From Micromonospora wenchangensis (GTDB lineage Bacteria > Actinomycetota > Actinomycetes > Mycobacteriales > Micromonosporaceae): 64,000 nt of DNA. How positions within the stretch are numbered: the first letter of the stretch is position 1; every line of letters begins with the position of its first letter. The stretch is taken from contig NZ_MZMV01000004.1 of assembly GCF_002210435.1 (NCBI RefSeq), forward strand, positions 124,001-188,000, given 5' to 3'. This document shows positions 33,792-42,763 of this stretch, piece by piece. A model generated the notes under the pieces. It had not been told where the DNA came from and did not search any database. It saw only the letters and a list, made by a program, of their open reading frames with translations. Both the position numbers and the translations under genes were made by a program.

Positions 33792-34583
33792 ATGACGGCG
33801 GTGCTGCCCGGCCAGGATCTCGCCGGCCGACTCGCCCCGGTCACCGCCACCCTGCGCGCCATGTTCGGCACCGACGCGCTGCCCGGCCTCGCGCCCGGCC
33901 TGGTGGTCACCGACGACATCGGCTGGAGCCCGGCCACCACCCTCGTCGAACGCACCCGGATGCCCGAGTTCCTGCGCGCCGCCGCCCGCCGCTGGGGCGG
34001 CACGCCGCACGCCTGCGCCGCGCTGGCCTGGAAGTCCTACAGCTACTGGACGGCACTGCCGGTGGCGCTGGGCTGGGCCTCGGCCCGCCGGGTGCCGCTG
34101 CTCGACCCGGCCGACGTACTGATCCACTTCGAGGACCACAGGCAACTGCTCACCATGGGCCTGCGCCGCTCGACGAGCGTCGCGGTGCTGCCCGGTGACC
34201 CGCTCGCCCTCACCGGCCAGCCCGGCGTCCGGGTCGCCGCCGACGAGGCCGAGCTGCTCGGTCTCCTGCGCGCCTCGCTGCTCGACGCCCACCTCGCCCC
34301 GATGATCACCGCGATCCAGGCGGAGGTACGGGTCGGTGCGCGTACCCTGCTCGGCTCGGTGGCCTCGGGGATCGCGCACGGCATCCTGCGCGCGGCGGAC
34401 GCCCTGCCCGGCCCGTCGGTGACCACCATCGACACCCTGCTCGGCACCCTCGACCTGGCCGACCTGGTCGAGCTGGTGCCCGGCCGCAGCGGCGAGCCGA
34501 CCGTGCAGCGGCGCACCTGCTGCCTGGCGTTCACCCTGCCCAGCCCGAAGGTCTGCCAGGGCTGCTGCGTCCGCACGGCCTGA
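33792..34583 (+). CDS. FhuF-like ferric iron / siderophore reductase
   Basis: The 263-aa protein ends with the FhuF [2Fe-2S] motif CC-x10-C-x2-C, seen as RRTCCLAF through KVCQGCC. Members reduce ferric iron in imported siderophores in the cytoplasm. The N-terminal part (ATLRAMFGTDALPG, then WKSYSYWTALPVALG) matches the helical domain of the family. The ATG at 33792 has GAGGGG at 33781-33786; the frame is open to 33735. The iron box upstream agrees with the role. No siderophore transporter or synthesis gene is in view. Confidence 0.88.
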   Translation: MTAVLPGQDLAGRLAPVTATLRAMFGTDALPGLAPGLVVTDDIGWSPATTLVERTRMPEFLRAAARRWGGTPHACAALAWKSYSYWTALPVALGWASARRVPLLDPADVLIHFEDHRQLLTMGLRRSTSVAVLPGDPLALTGQPGVRVAADEAELLGLLRASLLDAHLAPMITAIQAEVRVGARTLLGSVASGIAHGILRAADALPGPSVTTIDTLLGTLDLADLVELVPGRSGEPTVQRRTCCLAFTLPSPKVCQGCCVRTA

Positions 34584-34593
34584 CCCGGCAGGC

Positions 34594-36492
34594 TCACCCG
34601 GTGAGCGGCCGGACGTCCCACCGCCACACCCCGCCGGTCCGGACGGGCGTGATGCCCGTCAGCGCGGTCATCGCCCGTCGCAGCGCGTCGGCGTGCGGGT
34701 GCGGGCCGAGGATCACCACGCCGGCCCGCCAGTAACGCAGGTCGGTCACGGCGGCCCGCCGGTCGGCGGCGGTGACCGGCGGGACGGTGCCGGTCCGCGC
34801 GATCCCCCCGAAGAAGTTGCTGGTCCGCCGGTAGGGGGCGGTGAACAGGGCGGCGTCCGGTTCGGGCGACCACGGCCGGGTGTCGGGGGCCAGGAAGTAG
34901 CCCCGGGCCAGCGGCATCTCCAGCCCGGTCCGGGCCGACCAGCGCAGCGGCTCGGCGTAGGTGTTGTCGGGCAGCGGCAGGGTCACCACGCTGCGCCCTC
35001 CCGCCACGTACGGCCGCCAGTCGCCGCCGGTGACGAACTGCGGCACCGGGTCGAGCCGGGTCGCCGGCAGCGGGGTCGGCAGCAGCGGCACCAGGGCCAT
35101 CAGCAGGACGGTCACCGTGGCGAAGCGGATCTGCCGACGGGCGGCCGGGTGCCGGCGGGCGAGGTCGCGGGCCCGCTGGGCACCGAGGGCCAGCAGCACC
35201 CCGACGATCGGGGTGATCGCCAGCGACCAGCGGGTGGGCACCACGGAGTGCAGCAGGGGCAGGTCCTCCAGCAGCGCCCAGGGGGCGGGGACGCCGGTGT
35301 CACGCCCGTTGAGCTGCACCTCCCGGCCCAGCGACAGGACGGCGAAGAGCAGGCCGAGGACGGCTAGGCCGACCACCAGGGCGCTGCGCCGCAGCCACCA
35401 GACCAGGGCGACCGTCAGGACGGTCAGCGGCCAGCCGAAGAAGGCGTTCTCCTCGGTGGGGTTGCTGGCCAGCGGGTCGGCGGACCGGGCGTCCCCGGCC
35501 AGCGACTCCCGCGACCAGCCGACGAACGCGCCGAGGTCGGTGCGGTAGCCCCGGATCAGCCGGGACAGCCCGTGGTAGGAACCCGGCCCGAAGAGCTGCA
35601 CGTACAGCGGGTAGGCGAGCAGCACGGCGGACAGCAGCGCTGCCACGCCGAGCCCGGCGAGGAACGGTCGGGTCGCCGCGCGCAGCGGCGGTCGGCCGAT
35701 GGCGAGGGCGCCGACCACCACGGCCAGGGCGATCGCGGTCATCAGCAGGATCTCCAGGTTGAGGAAGGCCTGCCAGACGACCAGCAGACCGAGCAGGAGT
35801 CCGTTGCGCAGCCACCGGCCCGGCTCGGCCAGCCGCAGGGTGCGCCAGATGATCAGTGGGACGACGAACTGGGAGACGATGTTCGGGTGGGCGTTGGCGT
35901 GCGACACCATCGCCGGGGCGTACGCGCAGAAGACCGCGCCGAGCCAGGCCGGCCCCCGGGAGCGGGTGACCACCCGGGACAGGAAGAAGTACCAGGCGGT
36001 GCCGGTGGCCGCCATTCCCAGGGTGAGAAAGACAAGAAATGACCAGTGCGGCCCGAAGAGGACAGTGACCGGGGTCATCGGGATTGAGACGGATAATACC
36101 GAGGTATTCGCCATCAGGTTGACGCCGTCGGGCACGTTCATCCGGTCCGAACCGAACGGATAGCTCCATTCCGTGACCACCCGCGCGCCGTGCGCCATCA
36201 TCCACTCGAACTGCGCCTGGTCCGACCGGTTGTCGCGTACCCCGGCCGCCGGGTCGCGCCAGAACCGGGCGGTCACCCAGAACGCCAGCAGGACGTAGCT
36301 GACCACGGCCAACGCGTCCCACCGCCACCCGGCGGCCGAGGGACGGGCCGGCACCGACGGCCCGGCACGCGGTGAACGGCCTGCCGGGAGCACCCGTCGC
36401 CAGCGCCGCCGGACGACCCGTCGGGCCGGCGTCGACCCGGCGCCCCCGACGTCGGATCGACCGGTCCCGCGCTCCGATTCGGGAGTAGTCAT
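34594..36492 (-). CDS. multi-pass membrane protein, GT-C glycosyltransferase type
   Basis: The 632-aa protein has a basic, disordered N terminus, about 11 hydrophobic segments and a C-terminal soluble part. An acidic-aromatic loop after the first segment (RDNRSDQAQFEWMMAHG) fits the extracytoplasmic catalytic loop of GT-C enzymes, which use polyprenyl-phosphate sugars. The acceptor is unknown. It is divergent from a methyltransferase gene; GT-C, methyltransferase and GT2 genes of this style recur together in envelope glycan loci. The ATG at 36492 is the start. Confidence 0.6.
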   Translation of the reverse strand: MTTPESERGTGRSDVGGAGSTPARRVVRRRWRRVLPAGRSPRAGPSVPARPSAAGWRWDALAVVSYVLLAFWVTARFWRDPAAGVRDNRSDQAQFEWMMAHGARVVTEWSYPFGSDRMNVPDGVNLMANTSVLSVSIPMTPVTVLFGPHWSFLVFLTLGMAATGTAWYFFLSRVVTRSRGPAWLGAVFCAYAPAMVSHANAHPNIVSQFVVPLIIWRTLRLAEPGRWLRNGLLLGLLVVWQAFLNLEILLMTAIALAVVVGALAIGRPPLRAATRPFLAGLGVAALLSAVLLAYPLYVQLFGPGSYHGLSRLIRGYRTDLGAFVGWSRESLAGDARSADPLASNPTEENAFFGWPLTVLTVALVWWLRRSALVVGLAVLGLLFAVLSLGREVQLNGRDTGVPAPWALLEDLPLLHSVVPTRWSLAITPIVGVLLALGAQRARDLARRHPAARRQIRFATVTVLLMALVPLLPTPLPATRLDPVPQFVTGGDWRPYVAGGRSVVTLPLPDNTYAEPLRWSARTGLEMPLARGYFLAPDTRPWSPEPDAALFTAPYRRTSNFFGGIARTGTVPPVTAADRRAAVTDLRYWRAGVVILGPHPHADALRRAMTALTGITPVRTGGVWRWDVRPLTG

Positions 36493-36700
36493 AGCAATTC
36501 AGAGCGTAGTTGGCCTATGGCGCTCACGTGACATGTTTCGGGTACTGCCGTACTATGTGCCGGGTTCGCCGACCGCCGATCACGTGCCCTCCCCCGACCA
36601 CATTTCGGCCCTCACAGTGCCTCGTTTCCTCCGCCCCTGACGCGGATGATTCACTCTGTCGGTCCAGGCGCGGGTCAGTCATATCGTGAGGAATCGACGC

Positions 36701-37411
36701 ATGGCAGAAATCCTTGGGGACCAGCGCGTCCAGGCAGAGGTGCTGGAGGGCCTGGCCACCGCGGTCAACCACCGTCGGTGGTTCGTCGAACTGGCGGTGC
36801 CCCACCTCGGTGACGACCCGATCGAGATCGGCAGCGGCCTGGGCGACTACGCCCTGGAGTGGGCGCGGCACGTGCCCCGGTTCACCGCCACCGAGGCCGA
36901 CCCGGACCGGCTCATCCTGCTCAAGGAGCGGCTGGTCGACGAGCCAACCATCGAGGTCCGCGAGATGCTGCTGCCGCACCCGGGCGGCGGCGACTACAGC
37001 GCGGCCGTGTCGTACAACGTGTTGGAGCACATCGAGGACCACGTGGGCGCGCTGCGCAGCATGCGCGACCTGGTCCGGCCCGGCGGCGCGGTGATCATCA
37101 TCGTGCCGGCGTTCCAGTTCGCGATGGGCCCCGCCGACATCGCCACCGGCCACGTGCGCCGCTACACCAAGAAGACCCTCGGCGACGCGATGACCGCAGC
37201 CGGGCTGCGGGTCGAGACGATGCACTACGCCAACGCCCTCGGCCTGATCGGCTACTTCATGGCCACCAAGGTCTTCCGGCTGATGCCGAAGGAGGGCCCG
37301 ATGGTCAAGGTGTACGACACCCTCGTCCTGCCCGCCACCAAGGCCGCCGAGCAGCTCGTCAGGCCGCCGTTCGGCCAGTCCGTCTTCGCCGTCGCCCGGG
37401 TGCCCGGCTGA
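36701..37411 (+). CDS. class I SAM-dependent methyltransferase
   Basis: The 236-aa protein has the Rossmann methyltransferase motifs: IEIGSGLGDYAL (motif I), an acidic TEADPDR for the ribose, and AVSYNVLEHIEDH (motif IV), then LVRPGGAVIIIVP. The acceptor is unknown. The ATG at 36701 has GTGAGGAA 7 bases upstream; the GTG at 36686 is part of that ribosome site. It may modify a lipid-linked sugar, given the divergent GT-C gene (inference). Confidence 0.88.
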   Translation: MAEILGDQRVQAEVLEGLATAVNHRRWFVELAVPHLGDDPIEIGSGLGDYALEWARHVPRFTATEADPDRLILLKERLVDEPTIEVREMLLPHPGGGDYSAAVSYNVLEHIEDHVGALRSMRDLVRPGGAVIIIVPAFQFAMGPADIATGHVRRYTKKTLGDAMTAAGLRVETMHYANALGLIGYFMATKVFRLMPKEGPMVKVYDTLVLPATKAAEQLVRPPFGQSVFAVARVPG

Positions 37412-37422
37412 CCGGACCGCGC

Positions 37423-37456
37423 GTCCGCCGGTCCCGCGCACGCGGGACCGGCGGAC
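37423..37456. terminator. bidirectional terminator hairpin
   Basis: GTCCGCCGGTCCCGCG (37423-37438) pairs with CGCGGGACCGGCGGAC (37441-37456) between the convergent methyltransferase and PEBP genes. Confidence 0.8.
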
Positions 37457-37462
37457 CACCGG

Positions 37463-37996
37463 TCACTCCTTGATCTGGTACGTCGGCCGGATGACCGCCC
37501 GCGCCAGGGTGTGGAACGCCAGGTTGAAGCCGACGTACGCGGGGCTGGCGTCCGGCCCGACGCCGAGCGTGTCGACGTCGACCGCGTGCACCGCGAAGAC
37601 GTACCGGTGCGGGCGGTCGCCAGGCGGCGGGGCCGCGCCGCCGTAGCCGGTGTCGCCGTAGTCGTTGCGGACGCTGAACGCGCCGCCCAGGTCCGCCTCC
37701 CGCACGCCGGTCGGCAGGCTGGTCGTCGAGGCGGGCACGTCGACCAGCACCCAGTGCCAGAAGCCGCTGCCGGTCGGGGCGTCCGGGTCGAAGCAGGTCA
37801 CCACGAAACTCTTCGTCTCGGCCGGGAAGCCCGACCAGGCCAGGTGCGGGGAGACGTTCTCGCCACCGGTGCTGCCGTGCGCGTACCGGGCGTCCATCGG
37901 CTCGCCGTTGTGCACATCGTCGCTGGTCAGGTCGAACGACGAGACGGTCGGCAGCAGCTCGTACGGGTCCGGGGCGATCGGTCGTTCCAGGGTCAT
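37463..37996 (-). CDS. PEBP family protein (YbhB/YbcL type)
   Basis: The 177-aa protein has the phosphatidylethanolamine-binding fold signatures: [33 protein letters not shown] and [13 protein letters not shown]. Bacterial members are small soluble ligand-binding proteins of unclear role. The ATG at 37996 has AAGGA 8 bases upstream. No signal peptide is seen, so it is cytoplasmic. Confidence 0.9.
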   Translation of the reverse strand: MTLERPIAPDPYELLPTVSSFDLTSDDVHNGEPMDARYAHGSTGGENVSPHLAWSGFPAETKSFVVTCFDPDAPTGSGFWHWVLVDVPASTTSLPTGVREADLGGAFSVRNDYGDTGYGGAAPPPGDRPHRYVFAVHAVDVDTLGVGPDASPAYVGFNLAFHTLARAVIRPTYQIKE

Positions 37997-38128
37997 CGGG
38001 AAGGTCCTTCCGGTGTACGCGATGTTCTCCGCCCTTCTTACCCCGCCGGGCCCGGACGACGAACCGGAAGCACCGCGCACCGTCGGACCGCCAGAATGAG
38101 GGGACGCGGCGGACGACCGGGAGGGCGC

Positions 38129-38509
38129 ATGCAGGACACCGAACGTGAGGCGGAACTGTTGGAGGCGGAGCGCCGTCTCCAGGCCGCCCAGCGGGCCGGC
38201 GACGTGGCCGCGCTCGACGCCCTGCTCGACGACCGCCTGATCGCCGTCGGGCCGGACGGTCGCATCTTCGGCAAGTCCGACGACCTGGCCGCCCACCGCA
38301 GCGGCACCTCGGTGCTCGACGAGCTGGTGGAGGAGGAACTGGAGCTGGTCGTGGCCGGGACGACCGGGGTGACGTTCTTCCGGGGGCGGGTCAGCGGCAC
38401 CTTCGCGGGTGAGCCGTTCGCGGCGCGGTTGCGCTACACCCGCACCTGGGCCTACGACGACGGGTACGGCTGGCGCATCCTCGCCGCCCACCTCAGCCCC
38501 GTCCCCTGA
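38129..38509 (+). CDS. SnoaL-like / DUF4440-type small protein
   Basis: The 126-aa protein has the cone-shaped alpha+beta barrel pattern: an N-terminal helix ([22 protein letters not shown]) then [13 protein letters not shown] and a closing [14 protein letters not shown]. Such proteins are often uncharacterised enzymes or binding proteins. The ATG at 38129 has GGGAGG. Its 3' end overlaps a minus-strand small gene by about 58 bp. Confidence 0.8.
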   Translation: MQDTEREAELLEAERRLQAAQRAGDVAALDALLDDRLIAVGPDGRIFGKSDDLAAHRSGTSVLDELVEEELELVVAGTTGVTFFRGRVSGTFAGEPFAARLRYTRTWAYDDGYGWRILAAHLSPVP

Positions 38510-38865
38510 CCCGACTGTCCGGGCTGCTCGCCGGCCGACGCAGGGCGGCTGCCACCGGCGTCGGGGCGGCGGCGCACACCCGGGGGTCGCCGCTGTTCAG
38601 GCCGGCCGACCGGTTGCCTGCTCTCCAGCTTCGCAGGCTGTACGAAGATCGACCGACGAGCGACCGCGTCGCCTTTGGCATCCAGTTGGTAGACGTCGAG
38701 CCAGCACCACCCGTCGTAGGTGATCCAGTCGAGCACCCGGATGACCCGGCACCAGATCGGCTTGACGAACTGCACGCTGGCGGCGCGGGTGACGTACACC
38801 AGGTCGCCGGCCTTCGGCAGCGGCGCGTTCACCGCTGGCCCCGGACGTGACGTAGCCTGCGCCAT
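38452..38865 (-). CDS. hypothetical small protein
   Basis: The 137-aa product starts [11 protein letters not shown] compact segment, [20 protein letters not shown] through [15 protein letters not shown] and [13 protein letters not shown], looks like one small beta-barrel domain; beyond residue 85 the tail is Arg/Pro-rich and may be run-on sequence. It overlaps the gene before it (38829-39212) by 37 bp, so the two are co-transcribed. Their position beside a GntR regulator suggests a conserved actinobacterial unit. No function is proposed. Confidence 0.5.
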   Translation of the reverse strand: MAQATSRPGPAVNAPLPKAGDLVYVTRAASVQFVKPIWCRVIRVLDWITYDGWCWLDVYQLDAKGDAVARRSIFVQPAKLESRQPVGRPEQRRPPGVRRRPDAGGSRPASAGEQPGQSGQGTGLRWAARMRQPYPSS

Positions 38866-39212
38866 GCCCTGATCCGGGCACGGGCGGCCTCGACCAGCGG
38901 GCAGAAGCCGCCCTCGGTGCATCTGCCGCACCGGCTGTGGCGGTGGTGCTCCAGGCAGTCCCACGCGGACTGGACCAGGAGTGGCACTCCGCTGCGCGCA
39001 TCCACCGCGCCCCGGCGGACAACCGTCAGACGGCAGGGGCAGTCATCAGGGGCGGCGCGCGGGTAGGGCTGCGGCGGCGCACTCCGGACCCGAGCCCACG
39101 CGCCGGTCTGATTCGGATACGCGGTCGCCGGTCCGGTGCGATCCAACGGCGGGGAGGCAACCGGACGACCAGCCAGCCGGCGCAGGGCATGCATGACCAA
39201 CGAGCGCAGCAC
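38829..39212 (-). CDS. Cys-rich hypothetical protein
   Basis: The 127-aa protein has six Cys in its second half (CPCRL, WDCLEHH, CGRCTEGGFCPLV), a pattern that could bind a metal. A GTG at 39212 or the ATG six codons later can start it. It is divergent from the GntR gene across a region with a palindromic operator, so GntR control is likely. No function is recognised. Confidence 0.5.
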   Translation of the reverse strand: MLRSLVMHALRRLAGRPVASPPLDRTGPATAYPNQTGAWARVRSAPPQPYPRAAPDDCPCRLTVVRRGAVDARSGVPLLVQSAWDCLEHHRHSRCGRCTEGGFCPLVEAARARIRAWRRLRHVRGQR

Positions 39213-39299
39213 GAGCGTCCGATCCTTCCGTCGACGTTTGCGACCCGAGCAAACGGTAACGCCTCTGGTTCAATAAGTACAGGAGGTTCAGCTTGTCCA

Positions 39300-39316
39300 G
39301 TAGGTATAGTACCTAC
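39300..39316. promoter_or_regulatory. GntR-type operator palindrome
   Basis: GTAGGTA at 39300-39306 and TACCTAC at 39310-39316 form a perfect 7-bp inverted repeat with a 3-bp centre. The site lies 41 bp before the GntR start, between it and the divergent small genes. The embedded TATAGT (39305-39310) could be a -10 element blocked by the repressor. A 10-base repeat, CGACCCGAGC, occurs at 39241 and 39321 on either side. Confidence 0.5.
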
Positions 39317-39356
39317 CTAACGACCCGAGCTTTCTGGTCGTCCGTAGGTTGACGTC

Positions 39357-39599
39357 ATGGTCGACCAGTTCTCGCCGACACCTCTCTACGTGCAGCTCGC
39401 CGACCTGATCACCAAGCGCATCGAGTCGGGAGAGTTGCAGCCGCTCAAGCCGCTACCAAGCGAGCTGCGGCTACAGCAGGAGTACGGGGTGGCACGCGGC
39501 ACGGTCCGCGCGGCGATCGCCCTACTACGGCAACGCGGGCTGGTCATGACCATGCCCCAGCGCGGCACGTACGTCACCGAGAGCCGTGGAGACGCGTAG
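39357..39599 (+). CDS. short GntR-family regulator (winged helix only)
   Basis: The 80-aa protein is a complete GntR winged helix (PLYVQLADLITKRIESGE, LPSELRLQQEYGVARGTVR, GLVMTMPQRGTYV) with no effector domain. Full-length GntR proteins usually have a C-terminal ligand domain of 150 residues or more. Small single-domain forms are common in actinomycete mobile elements. The ATG at 39357 has only a weak ribosome site. It probably binds the palindrome upstream. Confidence 0.85.
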   Translation: MVDQFSPTPLYVQLADLITKRIESGELQPLKPLPSELRLQQEYGVARGTVRAAIALLRQRGLVMTMPQRGTYVTESRGDA

Positions 39600-39683
39600 C
39601 TCTCGAGCCCGATGACGGCGCGGACGGTCCAGCTTGACGCCAGTAGCTGGAACGGTAGAGCGCTTGGTTCTACATTCGGATCC

Positions 39684-39962
39684 ATGGAGCGCATCGGTGT
39701 CCGGGAGTTGAACCAGACCATGAGCCAGGTGTTGGTCCGGGTGAGTGGTGGCGAAACTGCAGAAATCACCGATTGCGGCCACCCGATCGCCCGACTTGTG
39801 CCGGTGGGTGACGACAGATCGGTGTTGGCCAAGTTGGAAGCCGCAGGGCGAGCCGTGGCCCCTACCGACGGTAGCTCGGTGCCGCTTCCACCGAAGCTCG
39901 GTGACGAGAACGTGGACGTGGCGGTCTCGCTCGCCGCGATGCGTGACGAGGAGTGCTGGTGA
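39684..39962 (+). CDS. Phd/YefM-type antitoxin
   Basis: The 92-aa protein begins MERIGVRELNQTMSQVLVRV and continues with GHPIARLVPV, the typical Phd/YefM antitoxin start that binds DNA, followed by a flexible C-terminal toxin-binding tail. The ATG at 39684 fits the family; the frame is open to 39612. Its stop overlaps the start of the VapC-like gene in GTGA, the usual coupled layout. Since the toxin is dead, this antitoxin is an orphan. Confidence 0.85.
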   Translation: MERIGVRELNQTMSQVLVRVSGGETAEITDCGHPIARLVPVGDDRSVLAKLEAAGRAVAPTDGSSVPLPPKLGDENVDVAVSLAAMRDEECW

Positions 39963-40204
39963 CTTATCTCGACTCCGCCGCCGTCGTCAAGCTGGTTCGA
40001 CAGTAGGAGCGCACCGATCTCGTCTCATGGCTCAATACGCACCACGAAATGCTCCGCAGCCTCGACGCCATTCACCTAGCCACCGCCCACGTGCTCACCG
40101 ACGAGTCCGGCGCGGCGCTCACCACCTTCGTCACCTAAGACCAGCGACTGCTCCAATGCGCTAAGGAGGCAGGACTACCCACAGCGAGCCTCGGCCAGAA
40201 CTGA
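39959..40204 (+). pseudogene. VapC-type PIN toxin, inactivated
   Basis: Read in frame from the GTG overlapping the antitoxin stop: VTYLDSAAVVKLVRQ, a TAG stop, then ERTDLVSWLNTH, MLRSLDAIHLATAHVL, FVT, a TAA stop, and DQRLLQCAKEAGLP. These are the start, middle and end of a PIN-domain ribonuclease. Two in-frame stops and the loss of the central segment (total 81 codons against about 130 usual) show it is dead. The first catalytic Asp and the late Asp (SLDAIHLA) are still visible. Confidence 0.85.
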
Positions 40205-40624
40205 TACCCGACGCCCCCGTCCCGGTATGAAATTCCGCCACCTATACGGCACCGCATCGGCCACGGCCTGCACCTGCGTGACCTCGCGTCCCTCCGTCGG
40301 GATACTCGAATCGAGTACCGGCCGTGGAATTCGGTCTACCAACGCCACCCTGATGGGCGTCCGCCCTAGTTTAGGGTGCATTTATGCTGCCATAAAGACG
40401 GAGGGTGTGGGATTGGGCCTGTCGCAGTGTGCATGTGCTGCTTAAGGCCCATGCCTCATTTATCGACGGCAGATGATGCGGCACGTAAGCGGATCGAGGC
40501 TGCGCTAGAGGCGACTGATGCCCGAGAAGAGATCGCCAAACTTTGGGCTCCATGGCAAAAGACGGTCCTTTGGGGATCGGCCCTTTGCGTGTTCAGAAGC
40601 CTGAACCTGCGCCGGATGCGAGCA
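40205..40624. other. gap with no firm gene
   Basis: This 420-bp stretch has lower GC than its surroundings. An ATG at 40451 opens a 64-codon frame (MPHLSTADDAARKRIEAAL, then REEIAKLWAPW) that ends at 40645 across the end of the next minus-strand gene. It may be the remnant of a small helical protein, but there is no clear ribosome site. No RNA gene is seen. Confidence 0.4.
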
Positions 40625-41686
40625 TCAGGCGGCCATCGGCTCTAGGTGCCGACCCACCGCTTCATCCAACTCCGGGTCGGCTAGGCGCAGCGCGCCGTCG
40701 AATCGGTGCTGAAGGTTGCTGACGAGCCGGGCGATCGTATTGCCACAGCTACCCTGCTCCAAGTAGATCCGCATCCAGAGGTCCCCGACATCAAACCGCA
40801 GCCTCTGGCCCACATGTAGATCTACCGCCTCAACCTCGGCCACGCCCTGAGAGGTGATTTCTGGGATTCCCCATAGTCGGAAGGGGGCACGTGACGAGAA
40901 GAGGGTTTCAAGGAAATTGGGAAGGTCGGGAATTGGTTTACTAAACAGGATGACGACTGGACCTCCGACTACATTCCCGCCACCCTCTTCGGTGCCCGAG
41001 GATTCCCAACCTAGCGCCTTTTGTTCGCAGAGTTGCACCAGCCGACTATACCGGTCAACAACTGTGCTTACGAACAGCGAATGCAACTCGAAAGAGTCAC
41101 CGGATACGGCGAACTTGCCCATCCGATTAACAGCCTCTCGCACTACGCCGAAGTCAGGGTCAGCCAGACTTGTTTCGACACCATCGAACGAAACTGCAGA
41201 CCGGAACTCATCACTACTCGATATGAAGTCAAGAAGAGCTTCGGCATTTCGGCCGGAAAGTTGGACCCTAAGGTCTTCGGTATCCGCGCCAGCGCCTCCA
41301 AGCAGTGCTCTACCCCGAAAATCGGTTCGAACTCGACGCGCCCGAGCTCCTGGCCAGATATGGCGAAGGTGCTCCGATGGAAGCCAAACCCAGTCCAAGT
41401 CACGCCGACTTCCGACCCACGAATTCAAAGCAGAAGACGCGCGATCCGTCCTCATATCGGTGTGAAAACTCCAAAACCGAGGATTTAGCTGGTCTACCCA
41501 GAAAGTTCCATGTTCAGTTCCAACGCGGAAGATGTACGCGTCATCAGTGGCTTCAACGTTCGGCGCACCAGCAAGATCCTCCAGGTAGGCCCCGGGCTCG
41601 TCTGCGTGCGCTTCAAGCACGAACGTCTTGGTCGGCGAGGCGGGGTTAAGAGTCAATGCGTCAGCCATGGCAGCCCTTGCGCTCAC
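40625..41686 (-). CDS. uncharacterised protein, second gene of nuclease-like pair
   Basis: The 353-aa protein is not recognised. It is soluble and acidic, with no signal peptide or membrane segment. Its start overlaps the upstream nuclease-like gene's stop in ATGA, so the two are expressed as a coupled unit. Aromatic-rich segments (FWVDQLNPRFWSFHTDM, WVWLPSEHLRHIWPG) and a C-terminal region (DLHVGQRLRFDVGDLWMRI) suggest a folded mixed alpha/beta protein. The base composition is below that of core genes nearby. It could be a partner, specificity or regulatory subunit for the nuclease-like protein, which is inference from coupling alone. Confidence 0.6.
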   Translation of the reverse strand: MSARAAMADALTLNPASPTKTFVLEAHADEPGAYLEDLAGAPNVEATDDAYIFRVGTEHGTFWVDQLNPRFWSFHTDMRTDRASSALNSWVGSRRDLDWVWLPSEHLRHIWPGARARRVRTDFRGRALLGGAGADTEDLRVQLSGRNAEALLDFISSSDEFRSAVSFDGVETSLADPDFGVVREAVNRMGKFAVSGDSFELHSLFVSTVVDRYSRLVQLCEQKALGWESSGTEEGGGNVVGGPVVILFSKPIPDLPNFLETLFSSRAPFRLWGIPEITSQGVAEVEAVDLHVGQRLRFDVGDLWMRIYLEQGSCGNTIARLVSNLQHRFDGALRLADPELDEAVGRHLEPMAA

Positions 41687-42660
41687 GACTGGCTCCCTTC
41701 CTCGTCAGCCATCGTGTCTATGTCCTCGGCGTCATTATCCACCGTGCTCAACTCGCTGAGCAGGTCCATCTGGTCAGGGTTCGGGTTCGTAGCGGCCCGC
41801 CGTCGCCTCGGCGTCGCCTGCCCCATCCTGGCCAGCGCCTGGTAGGCCTGCGTCCGGCCACGCGGGTCGTGATCTTCCGGCGTCCTCAGGAACCGGATCA
41901 AGCCCTCAGGGCGAGAGTTGGCCGGGGGATCGAACGCGAACCGGTCGGGCGTAGCTTCGGCGATCTTCACAACCGCAGCTCTGACTACCGACTTTAGCTT
42001 GTTCTGGGCAGCGTGTCCGTAAAGCCCGTAATGCGGCGCGACACGTTCGGTGAGTCCCGTAAGGCTGATGTGGGACGTGCGCTTTGATAGCTCGGCCACC
42101 ATCGTCGGTCGTACTTGGCGCTCCACCGCCTCGGCAGGAGACTCAGGATCGAAGGCGATGAGTCTCGGTGGCGGAGCCTTGAGCGTGACGCCCCCCTGAA
42201 GCGGGGCGCGAAGGAGCTCCGATGCGTACTCATCGTCATGGAGCTCAAGACGGCGATAACCAACCCCGAGTACAGGAAACGCGATGTCGATCGTCTTCAA
42301 GCCGAGGCGGATCCGCTCGGCGTGCTCTTCAAGGCATAGATACAGAGTCTCGATGGTAGGTGTCGTTCGGTGGCGCAGGTTCACGTAAGCGGCCTGCACC
42401 GCGTTGGCGGCTGGCATGGCCGCGTAGGCCCTCGCCTGACCTTCCTCGATGTTGGCACCGGACTTCGACTCGCATTGAACCAGATGGTTGGTCGCCTCGT
42501 GGAAAAGCAAGACGTCGATCACCGCTTTGCCGGCAGGGCCGACCGCTGGCACCTCCAGACCGACCACCCGGAACCCGGCATCGGCCAAGAGCGGAGGGTT
42601 GACGTCTCCCGCGATGACCAGCCCAAGGATCGCGTTGACTGGTTGGAGGCGTGCCTCCAT
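41683..42660 (-). CDS. PD-(D/E)xK nuclease-like protein, first gene of pair
   Basis: In the 325-aa protein, residues 45-80 read GKAVIDVLLF then LVQCESKSGAN and EEGQARAY. This gives D49, E64-x-K66 and Q75, the spacing of the PD-(D/E)xK nuclease core with a Gln in the following helix, as in several restriction-like enzymes. The remainder is unrecognised, and the tail after residue 290 is acidic. The ATG at 42660 has GGGAGGA upstream; ATGA links it to the next gene. It sits among a GntR regulator, a dead VapBC and an IS next to a tRNA, a typical defence neighbourhood. A DNA-cleaving defence role is inferred. Confidence 0.6.
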   Translation of the reverse strand: MEARLQPVNAILGLVIAGDVNPPLLADAGFRVVGLEVPAVGPAGKAVIDVLLFHEATNHLVQCESKSGANIEEGQARAYAAMPAANAVQAAYVNLRHRTTPTIETLYLCLEEHAERIRLGLKTIDIAFPVLGVGYRRLELHDDEYASELLRAPLQGGVTLKAPPPRLIAFDPESPAEAVERQVRPTMVAELSKRTSHISLTGLTERVAPHYGLYGHAAQNKLKSVVRAAVVKIAEATPDRFAFDPPANSRPEGLIRFLRTPEDHDPRGRTQAYQALARMGQATPRRRRAATNPNPDQMDLLSELSTVDNDAEDIDTMADEEGSQS

Positions 42661-42763
42661 GCTGGATCCTCCCTTCTCCGCTCCGCTGACCATATCGCCA
42701 AACGTGAGCTGGGGGTTACTCCTGCAACGTCTGGTTCAACGCGTGCCGGCACCAGCTCACTTA

